Shown one piece after another: positions 1 to 5,821 of a DNA stretch of 7,387 nt. The first letter of the stretch is position 1; the number at the start of each line of letters is the position of its first letter. The translations under genes were made by a program, and so were the position numbers. This DNA is from Spirochaetota bacterium (lineage in GTDB: Bacteria > Spirochaetota > Leptospiria > Turneriellales > Turneriellaceae): contig JAKQXK010000415.1 of NCBI GenBank assembly GCA_029561505.1, positions 1 through 7,387 of the forward strand. The letters run 5' to 3'. The notes under the pieces were generated by a model. It was given only the letters and a program-made list of their open reading frames with translations, was not told the origin of the DNA and made no database searches.

Positions 1-634
1 GCGAAAAAACGCCAACGCCGACCGAAATTGCCCGGTAACCTTTGGCCATCTCGCCGAATTCGCGCGGTCTGCCCAGCATCTCGAAGACGTAATCAAAATA
101 AGACCTGCCGACAAAATAGCTCGAGGTGAAGAAGTTCAGAAAGGGTTGCAAAGGCCCGGTAAAGAGCAGCAATACGGCAAAAAAAGTCTGCACGATCAGA
201 ATTTTCACGTTGTAGACGATCGATGAAAAAATAAAGCCCACCACCTCAAGATTACTGATTTTCAGCGTGTTGAGCCCCTCTGCTGTCAGAATTTTTTCAA
301 CCAACGGCGACATGAACGGAATCACCACAATGGAAAAGAGCGCCATAAACACCCGCAGCAAAAAAGTGAAAAAGAAGTAGAGAATGATGAGTTTCAGCAC
401 TAACTGCAGCGCCGACACCATGAACTGCAGAAATTGCGGCCAGTCGCTGACGTCGAATGCAAGTTTATCGCCGATATAGCTGAGCAGGTATACCCAGACA
501 AAAAAGCCCATCGCGGCGACGATAACGCCCGTGAGCGCAAGGGGAATAACGGCAAAACCCCAGAGTTTTTTTTCCGTCATGTATGCGAAACTGCCGAGGG
601 GCATCGAAAAACCGCGGGTGATTCGGGCAAACAT
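1..634 (-). CDS. EI24/CysZ-like integral membrane protein, C-terminus cut by window edge
   Basis: The frame is open from an ATG at 634 to the left edge, giving 211 residues with no stop, so the C-terminus lies outside the window. The protein is strongly hydrophobic, with membrane segments near residues 27-53, 72-103, 130-160 and possibly one starting near 203. Two stretches match the EI24/CysZ (formerly DUF540) family: PFMSPLVEKI at 106-115, and the segment at 171-201 with SSYFVGRSYFDYVFEMLGRP followed by a charged FGEMAKGYR stretch. In gamma-proteobacteria CysZ takes part in sulfate uptake, but many EI24 proteins have no known substrate and no cysteine or sulfate gene is adjacent, so transport of sulfate is not claimed. 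An in-frame stop lies at 677-679; the ATG at 634 is the first ATG after it, with a TTG at 646 as the alternative. No strong ribosome binding site is visible. The gene is divergent from lgt. The family call is fairly confident; the function is not. Confidence 0.72.
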   Translation of the reverse strand, partial: MFARITRGFSMPLGSFAYMTEKKLWGFAVIPLALTGVIVAAMGFFVWVYLLSYIGDKLAFDVSDWPQFLQFMVSALQLVLKLIILYFFFTFLLRVFMALFSIVVIPFMSPLVEKILTAEGLNTLKISNLEVVGFIFSSIVYNVKILIVQTFFAVLLLFTGPLQPFLNFFTSSYFVGRSYFDYVFEMLGRPREFGEMAKGYRAISVGVGVFS

Positions 635-767
635 GGCCCCAGACAAAAATCCATGCGCCTCGATGTAAAGAAGAATTCAGCACGTCTGTCACCCAGCACA
701 CCAGACACTTCGATACAGACGCGCACCATATAGATTGACGTTGCGTTTTTCATCGCATGTGTGCCAT

Positions 768-1658
768 ATGATCAGACGCCTGAAACCGCTCATCTATTTG
801 CTGCCGCTTGTGCTGGCAGCGTGCACGTATAAAGAAGGTATGCTCAAGAGCACGATCGTCTCCTGGGCGCAGGTTTCGCCCTATGGCATCACCATGGCCC
901 TGGCATTTTATTCAGCTTTTTTGCTGATCGAACGCGAGTTTCCGCGTGTGGGCCTGAAGGTTCAGCTCGGCGATTACATTCTGCTCGCAGGTGTCGTCGG
1001 TGGCATCGTCGGCGCCAAAATAGCGTATGTGATTGAAATCCGCAATACCCCTGAGTTCATGCAGGGGTCACTGTTTTCGCACCTGTTCTCGGGCGCGGGC
1101 CTCACGTGGTACGGTGGCTTTATTCTCGCAAGCAGCGCCATAATTTACATTCTGCGCCGCCACAAGGTCAATATTCTATTCGGTATGGACCTGCTCGCTC
1201 CGATGCTGGCGCTCGGTTATGTATTCGGCCGCTCGGGCTGCATCTTTTCAGGTGACGGTTGCTATGGCGGATTATGCACGATGAACTGGCCTGCGCCGTT
1301 TTGTATGAGTTTTCCCAATGGTGCTGCGAGCTGGTCTGAGTGGCTGTTAAAGCACAGCGATGGCAATCCGCTCGCAACCGCGATCAATACGCCTTTTTTC
1401 GAAAGTGCGTTTTCATTCATTTGTTTTGTTTTTCTGTGGTCGGTGCGCAAGCGCGACTGGCCCCTCGGTGCAAAATTCTTTTTGTATCTTTTTCTGCACG
1501 CGCTGTTCCGTTTCTCGATTGAGTTTATACGCCTTAACCCCCGTGACGTCTTCGGGGTCTCGCAGGCGCAGTTCATTTCGATTATTCTGATGATGATTTC
1601 TATGGGCTACGTCATTTTCGCTTTTGTGAAGAAGCCTGCGATGCTCAAGAACGGCTGA
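768..1658 (+). CDS. lgt: Prolipoprotein diacylglyceryl transferase (variant Lgt) with lipoprotein-like leader
   Basis: Lgt transfers the diacylglyceryl group of phosphatidylglycerol to the lipobox cysteine of prolipoproteins at the periplasmic side of the inner membrane. The 296-residue product has about seven membrane helices after its leader. Family landmarks are TWYGG at 113-117 (E. coli SFHGG around His103), GRSGC at 154-158 (E. coli GRLGN, Arg143/Asn146), SGDGCYGG at 161-168, and FRFSIEFIR at 247-255 (E. coli Arg239 region). Both arginines are kept; His103 appears as Tyr, Asn146 as Cys and Glu151 as Asp. Residues 1-19 look like a lipoprotein signal peptide: RR and K, a hydrophobic LIYLLPLVL core, then LAAC with Cys19. 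The start chosen is the ATG at 768. A TTG at 735 in the same frame adds 11 unconvincing residues. An ATG at 840, with AAGAAGG only one base before it, would remove the leader and leave 272 residues. The gene heads a two-gene plus-strand unit. Family call firm; exact start uncertain. Confidence 0.88.
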   Translation: MIRRLKPLIYLLPLVLAACTYKEGMLKSTIVSWAQVSPYGITMALAFYSAFLLIEREFPRVGLKVQLGDYILLAGVVGGIVGAKIAYVIEIRNTPEFMQGSLFSHLFSGAGLTWYGGFILASSAIIYILRRHKVNILFGMDLLAPMLALGYVFGRSGCIFSGDGCYGGLCTMNWPAPFCMSFPNGAASWSEWLLKHSDGNPLATAINTPFFESAFSFICFVFLWSVRKRDWPLGAKFFLYLFLHALFRFSIEFIRLNPRDVFGVSQAQFISIILMMISMGYVIFAFVKKPAMLKNG

Positions 1659-1660
1659 AC

Positions 1661-2584
1661 ATGCCTGCTGTGGCGCGCGATCAGCCAGGGCCCCCAGCGG
1701 GTGATAGTCGCGCCGACATTCTGATCGTTTACCGCACCGGGGGTGCGTTTGAAATCGATCAGCGCAACATTGCGGTCATCTCCCGGGTCATCGCGAAGGC
1801 GACTCGACCTATCGGTGCAGAGATTTTTTATCACCTGCCCGCGCGTCTGAGCGACTGGGCACAACCCAGCGATGGGGTGCGTTACACCCGCCTGAAGACC
1901 GGCGAAATCTGGCCGCTCGCCGAACGCATCACAAAGTACGCCGGCAAAACAATCGTGATATTTGACGCGACGCTGCTGATCGCGTCTCGCGATGTCTGGC
2001 ACCTCATCGGCTATGCGCAGCAGCATGCGCGCGTCTTGCTGCAACCGCGGTTGCCCGCGCGGTCACCTTTTGAGACGCATCTGGCGTTTGCGCTGCGTGA
2101 GGCGCGCCTGCATTTACAGCGTACCATCTGGGGCCGCGTCAGCGACGCTTCGGCGATGTCACTTGTGACGGCGGCGTTTGAGCAACGGGGAGTTCGGGCA
2201 CAGATATCTTACGCCGAATTGCTTGAATCGGGCGCCGAGGCGGATGTATTTGCGTTCGAAGGCGGCAGCCGTGCAATTTCTGCCCGCACGCGGCCCCGTT
2301 ACCTCGAAACCTGCGCGCGGACTATCACGGCTTTTCGACGCTGGCAGTCGAGCAAAGCGTTTGCGGCGAGTTACTCGCAACTGACGCCGGTATTTCATGT
2401 TGCCCAGATCGCCGTCTACCTCGCGACGCTGATCGCGTTTGTTTCGCCGCAATCAGGCGCAATCATATTGGGCTTTGCGATAGCTGTCACGCCCATCTAT
2501 TTTTTTGGCAACCTGAACTTACGCCAACCGATACAGGTATTGCGCCGGCTTGCGGCGCGGCTGCTGCTTTATTATATCGGCTGA
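1661..2584 (+). CDS. Unrecognised protein, possibly a degenerate GT-A-type membrane glycosyltransferase
   Basis: I do not recognise this 307-residue protein. Its start is an ATG two bases after the lgt stop, so translation is probably coupled to lgt. The first 240 residues look soluble and alternate strand-like segments (ADILIVYR at 18-25, GAEIFYHL at 52-59, KTIVIFDAT at 96-104, RVLLQPRL at 124-131) with helices. The strand ending in FDAT at 101-104 sits where family 2 glycosyltransferases carry their DAD/DxD motif. EADVFAFEGGSRAI at 193-206 and FRRWQ at 225-229 recall the later E/D and R-x-W motifs of that family. Two probable membrane helices follow (about 243-262 and 266-284), then a basic amphipathic tail ending LLLYYIG. 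That layout suits a membrane-anchored glycosyltransferase, but the second metal-binding Asp is missing, so activity is doubtful. The 3' end overlaps nadD by 13 bp on the other strand. Gene reality is well supported; function is a guess. Confidence 0.72.
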   Translation: MPAVARDQPGPPAGDSRADILIVYRTGGAFEIDQRNIAVISRVIAKATRPIGAEIFYHLPARLSDWAQPSDGVRYTRLKTGEIWPLAERITKYAGKTIVIFDATLLIASRDVWHLIGYAQQHARVLLQPRLPARSPFETHLAFALREARLHLQRTIWGRVSDASAMSLVTAAFEQRGVRAQISYAELLESGAEADVFAFEGGSRAISARTRPRYLETCARTITAFRRWQSSKAFAASYSQLTPVFHVAQIAVYLATLIAFVSPQSGAIILGFAIAVTPIYFFGNLNLRQPIQVLRRLAARLLLYYIG

Positions 2585-3141
2585 GACGACGCTGCCCTGG
2601 CGATCGCCTGCGCTTCAGAAAAACGCTGCACCGAATCGAGCAAAAGCAAACGGTTGCGCAGCGCAGTCGACGAGATGTCGTAAGAGAAATCGCCGATAGT
2701 TTCGTATCGCATTTCATGAAGCGTGGGTGCAGACGCACCTGTGCGCGCAAAGATCACAAACCGGTAACGTGCAACCAGCTCAGAAACCCGGTGCCACCGC
2801 GGCATTTTTTCTGCCTGATCGCCCCCGATGACAACCACCGGCTTTTCGCTGCAAAGACCATTCAAGGCTTCGAGCGTCTCGATCGTGAAGTGCGGTGCGG
2901 GCAGGCGCTTTTCGAGCACCGACAATAAAACGCGGGCCCTGCTTATTTCATGCCTGAACATCACCCTGAGCAGGTGAAAACGCTCGCGGTAACTGAAGCA
3001 TTTCTCTGCAGCCCTGAGCGGTGCCTGCGGCGCCGGCATGACGATGACTTTTGTATCAGGCGATTTTTCGAGCAGGTGGCGTACAATCGCGTAATGCCCG
3101 GCGTGCGGTGGGTCGAAAGTACCGCCGAAAAAATACGTCAT
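2572..3141 (-). CDS. nadD: Nicotinate-nucleotide adenylyltransferase
   Basis: NadD joins nicotinate mononucleotide and ATP to form nicotinate adenine dinucleotide and pyrophosphate, the penultimate step of NAD synthesis, in the cytoplasm. The 189-residue protein begins at once with the nucleotidyltransferase signature GGTFDPPHAGH (residues 6-16). TIETLEAL follows at 86-93, GGDQAEKMPRWHR at 107-118 (family form G-x-D around a conserved Trp), and ISSTALR at 156-162, the second nucleotide-binding motif. The ATG at 3141 puts the first strand right at the N-terminus, as usual for the family, and lies 8 bp past the proA stop in the same direction, so the two are almost certainly co-transcribed. The ribosome binding site is a weak GAAAGAAAAG run. 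The tail after residue 163 is unusual: the P-x-x-V-x-x-Y-I helix common in NadD is not recognisable. The stop codon lies inside the oppositely oriented upstream-strand gene. Identification is secure. Confidence 0.93.
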   Translation of the reverse strand: MTYFFGGTFDPPHAGHYAIVRHLLEKSPDTKVIVMPAPQAPLRAAEKCFSYRERFHLLRVMFRHEISRARVLLSVLEKRLPAPHFTIETLEALNGLCSEKPVVVIGGDQAEKMPRWHRVSELVARYRFVIFARTGASAPTLHEMRYETIGDFSYDISSTALRNRLLLLDSVQRFSEAQAIARAASSQPI

Positions 3142-3149
3142 CTTTTCTT

Positions 3150-4409
3150 TCAGGCACGCACTTCACCTGAACCAAGTGCTACGTAGCGCGTTGTTGTCAG
3201 GTCTTTGAGCCCCATCGGCCCGCGCACGTGCAGTTTTCCGGTTGCAATGCCCACTTCGGCGCCAAGACCAAATTCACCGCCGTCGTGAAAGCGGGTCGAG
3301 CAATTGACAAATACCGCAGCCGAATCAAGCGAATCGATGAAGCGCTGCGCCAGTGTATAGTCATTGGTAATGATCGCCTCTGAATGTTTTGAACCGTATT
3401 GCAGAATATGGTGCACAGCCTCGTCGAGATCGCGTACAGGCCGCACAGAAATAGCCAGGCTCAGGTATTCATGGCCAAAGCCCAGATCGTTCAGAAACGG
3501 TTCGGCGGTGACGCCATTTGCCGCCGCGTATGCAATGCCCGCCGAATTGCTGTGAAGCGAAACGCCTTTTTCGGTGAGCGCTTTGAGCAACTCTGCTGCA
3601 TGCGGCCAGCCGCTGTGAATGAGCAGGCACTCGGCGGCATTGCAGACGCCAGGCCGCTGCGTTTTTGCATTGAGTACTATATCGAGCGCCATTTTCAGTG
3701 GCGCATCTTTTTCGATATAAATGTTGCAGACGCCCTTGTCGTGTTTCACCACGGGAATCAGACTGTTTTCGGTGACGAATTGAATCAGCGCTTCGCCCCC
3801 TCTGGGTACAACCAGATCTATCTGGCGCACGCAGCGCACGAGATCGACAATCAGCGCCCGCTCGGTCTTTTCAATGAGCTGCACAGATTCGGCTGGCAGG
3901 CCCTGCGATTCAAGGGCTTCATGAAAGAGTTTAACCAGCGCGCGGTTGCTGTGAATCGCTTCTTTGCCGCCGCGCAAAATGACTGCATTACCTGATTTGA
4001 GGCAGAGTGCGCCGACATCGGTCGTCACATTGGGGCGCGACTCGTAGATCATGGCGACCACGCCTAAAGGCGCCCGCACTTTGGTCAGCCGCACCCCGCT
4101 CATGAGCGTGCGCCCTTCAATGACCTCGCCTACCGGGTCTGGTAGTGCTGCAATTTCGACGAGCGCCTTGCTCATCGACTGTAAAACCTTGTCTGAGAGC
4201 GTCAGCCGGTCGACGAGACTTGCCTCGAGATTTGCCTCACGGGCATAGGCTATGTCACGCGCATTTTCGGCCTGCAGGTCGGTGCGCCGCTTTGACAGAA
4301 GTTCGGCCAGGTGCGTGAGCACCGCGTTCTTCTGCGCCGTTCTGGCGACGCGCAGGTCTTGCGAAACGTCGAGTGCGTTTTCGGCGATTTTGTGTATATA
4401 ATCGTTCAT
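3150..4409 (-). CDS. proA: Glutamate-5-semialdehyde dehydrogenase (gamma-glutamyl phosphate reductase)
   Basis: ProA reduces gamma-glutamyl phosphate to glutamate-5-semialdehyde with NADPH, the second step of proline synthesis from glutamate, in the cytoplasm. At 419 residues it has the usual family length and an aldehyde-dehydrogenase fold. Diagnostic segments are IYESRPNVT (121-129), LRGGKEA (145-151), VPRGG (201-205), QRPGVCNAAE (251-260, catalytic Cys256), and the near-invariant C-terminal block STRFHDGGEFGLGAEVGI (371-388) followed by RGPMGL (396-401). The ATG at 4409 gives the expected N-terminus, with a weak AGAG-like ribosome binding site five bases before it. It is the first gene of a proA-nadD unit and diverges from the PpiD-like gene across a 105-bp spacer. 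The kinase partner ProB is not next to it in this window, although proB commonly precedes proA. I see no frameshift or missing catalytic residue. Identification is secure. Confidence 0.97.
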   Translation of the reverse strand: MNDYIHKIAENALDVSQDLRVARTAQKNAVLTHLAELLSKRRTDLQAENARDIAYAREANLEASLVDRLTLSDKVLQSMSKALVEIAALPDPVGEVIEGRTLMSGVRLTKVRAPLGVVAMIYESRPNVTTDVGALCLKSGNAVILRGGKEAIHSNRALVKLFHEALESQGLPAESVQLIEKTERALIVDLVRCVRQIDLVVPRGGEALIQFVTENSLIPVVKHDKGVCNIYIEKDAPLKMALDIVLNAKTQRPGVCNAAECLLIHSGWPHAAELLKALTEKGVSLHSNSAGIAYAAANGVTAEPFLNDLGFGHEYLSLAISVRPVRDLDEAVHHILQYGSKHSEAIITNDYTLAQRFIDSLDSAAVFVNCSTRFHDGGEFGLGAEVGIATGKLHVRGPMGLKDLTTTRYVALGSGEVRA

Positions 4410-4514
4410 AGTCTCTAACTTCGTGCAGGTGGTGAATCCCCCCCACGTGGTTATTCAAATGTTTGCAGGCTTGAATTCAGTTTGCTGAGGTAAATCAAAA
4501 ATCGACACTGGCGA
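4410..4514. promoter_or_regulatory. Divergent intergenic spacer with inverted repeat
   Basis: These 105 bases separate the divergent starts of proA and the PpiD-like gene, so promoters for both should lie here or just inside the genes. A perfect 6-bp inverted repeat, ATTCAA-N12-TTGAAT, spans 4453-4476, and the palindrome CCACGTGG lies at 4443-4450. Either could be an operator, but such short repeats also arise by chance. No -35/-10 pair is good enough to call on either strand. A GAGG at 4487-4490 is 24 bases before the ATG at 4515, too far to act as its ribosome binding site. Confidence 0.3.
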
Positions 4515-5804
4515 ATGTCTGACACCACAGCCACCCTCAGGGAAAAAATCGTCAAGGCCGGCACCTGGACATTTTTGGCATTCATCTTCATCATCATCGT
4601 CTTTTCTTTTGGTATGCCCGACGTTTTGGGAACAAAATCGAAAATTGACGCTTACAACGCCGCCAAAGTTGGCAGTGATTTTCTGACCAAAGGCGAAGTC
4701 GCCGAATACCAGAAGCGGCTTGAAGACCGTATGTCGCAAAACATGAAGGGGCTCGACGAGAAAAGCCGCAAGATGTTCGAAGATATGACACGCGGCCGGG
4801 CGCTCGATGAAGCTATCGATCGCAAGGTTTTTACGCAGCTGCTGTCGCGCGCAGGGTTTGTACCTGCGAGTTCGACAGAGGCCCGCGTGCTCGCCACTTT
4901 CTACAAGAAGCAGTTTTCAGAATATATTGTGAATGGCAAACTCGACACCGAACGCCTGAACGAATTTCTGGGCCAGCGGCGCATGACACTCGACCAGATT
5001 GGCCGCAACATGCTGCAGGAATACGGCCCTGCAAAAGCGTATGAAATGCTCCAGGGCGCATCTTACGTTTCTGATTTTGCCGCGCTCGACGAACTGCAGT
5101 TTGCATCGATGCAGAATTCTTACCGCATTGTGGCGATCGACGGGGCCACGCGCGACAAAGTACTGCGCGCAAAATTCAACGCAAGCGAAGCTGATATCCA
5201 GAATAAGTTCAAGGTCGAATTTCTGAGCAAAGATCCGAAAGCCGTGCTCGATAACTCAAAACGCGAAACCATCAAGGCTTCACTCTACAGCGAAAAGCGC
5301 CACGCGCTTGAAAAAGAATTCACGCAAAACCTGACTCAGGCTTCAAAATCTGGCATCGGTCAGGTCGCAGCACTGAGCGGCGGCAAAACGGTAGCGATCG
5401 ACGATGCAGGCCTCAGCGCCGACCTCGACAGCAAAAAAGGCAAAGACAATGCAAATGTCGCTTTGTCGCCGCTTGCCCAGTCAGATATCTTCATGCGGCA
5501 GCGTCTTTCGGCACCGGTGGGTCAGGTCGTGGGTCCCGTGGATGCAGGCGGTTCTGTTTACTTTTTTACCGTCGTGAGCCGAAAGTCCGCAGCGTTGCCG
5601 ACAGCGGCTGATTACGCAAAGCTGCAGGCTAAAGCCAGCGAAGAAATTGCCAAGGTTAAGAATCTGCCCAAAGATGTCAGCTTTGACAAGACAGTTGAAT
5701 CTGCAGGAAAATCAAACTACGCGCAGCTCTTAACAGCGGCGCTCGAAATTCATCGCAGCAACATTCGCATCATCCGTTATAACCAGGCTGAAAAGCCCGA
5801 ATAA
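4515..5804 (+). CDS. PpiD/SurA-N-like membrane-anchored periplasmic chaperone without a recognisable parvulin domain
   Basis: The 429-residue product starts with a short cytoplasmic tail and a single hydrophobic anchor (about 17-34), then a long hydrophilic region that would face the periplasm. This is the PpiD layout. Residues 47-215 follow the SurA-N type chaperone domain: AAKVGSDFLTKGEVAEYQ (49-66), RALDEAIDRKVFTQLLSRAGF (95-115), NGKLDTERLNEFL (140-152) and a following helical segment. PpiD would then carry one parvulin prolyl isomerase domain of roughly 90-100 residues, but here a charged helical stretch (about 224-275) and a low-complexity linker follow, with no parvulin motif seen. APVGQVVGPVDAGGSVYFFTVVSRK (333-357) resembles the end of a parvulin-like module. 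A chaperone role for exported proteins is inferred from the family. ATG at 4515 is the only good start, since a stop lies at 4491-4493; its ribosome binding site is weak. Confidence 0.7.
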   Translation: MSDTTATLREKIVKAGTWTFLAFIFIIIVFSFGMPDVLGTKSKIDAYNAAKVGSDFLTKGEVAEYQKRLEDRMSQNMKGLDEKSRKMFEDMTRGRALDEAIDRKVFTQLLSRAGFVPASSTEARVLATFYKKQFSEYIVNGKLDTERLNEFLGQRRMTLDQIGRNMLQEYGPAKAYEMLQGASYVSDFAALDELQFASMQNSYRIVAIDGATRDKVLRAKFNASEADIQNKFKVEFLSKDPKAVLDNSKRETIKASLYSEKRHALEKEFTQNLTQASKSGIGQVAALSGGKTVAIDDAGLSADLDSKKGKDNANVALSPLAQSDIFMRQRLSAPVGQVVGPVDAGGSVYFFTVVSRKSAALPTAADYAKLQAKASEEIAKVKNLPKDVSFDKTVESAGKSNYAQLLTAALEIHRSNIRIIRYNQAEKPE

Positions 5805-5806
5805 CC

Positions 5807-5821
5807 GATTCAGTTTGAATC
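5807..5821. terminator. Weak hairpin between two convergent stop codons, possible bidirectional terminator
   Basis: GATTCA-GTT-TGAATC forms a perfect 6-bp stem with a 3-base loop. It begins three bases after the stop of the PpiD-like gene and covers the stop of the convergent phosphatase gene. Location fits a shared terminator. The stem is short and AT-rich and has no clear T-run on either side, so a role in termination is only possible. Confidence 0.25.

Noticed and set aside
434..733. Plus-strand and minus-strand open frames of about 80-100 codons left of lgt
   Set aside because: Both overlap the EI24/CysZ-like minus-strand gene in other frames, and their translations are rich in Arg, His and Pro without motifs.
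735..767. TTG start for lgt at 735
   Set aside because: It adds 11 residues ahead of a clean signal-peptide-like N-terminus, has no ribosome binding site, and the ATG at 768 gives a normal basic n-region.
735..772. Possible promoter from TTGACG (735-740) and TATGAT (767-772)
   Set aside because: Each hexamer is a fair match, but the spacing is 26 bases, too long for a standard sigma-70 promoter, and TATGAT overlaps the chosen start codon.
2542..2558. GC-rich hairpin GCGCCG-GCTTG-CGGCGC as a terminator near the unknown gene's end
   Set aside because: It is inside coding sequence before the stop codon, and the T-rich stretch begins about nine bases after the stem, so it is more likely a by-product of Arg/Ala codons.
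3399..3995. Long plus-strand open frame (198 codons) antisense to proA
   Set aside because: It lies wholly inside proA, whose protein is conserved across its full length; the antisense translation has no recognisable motif and is explained by GC-rich coding sequence.
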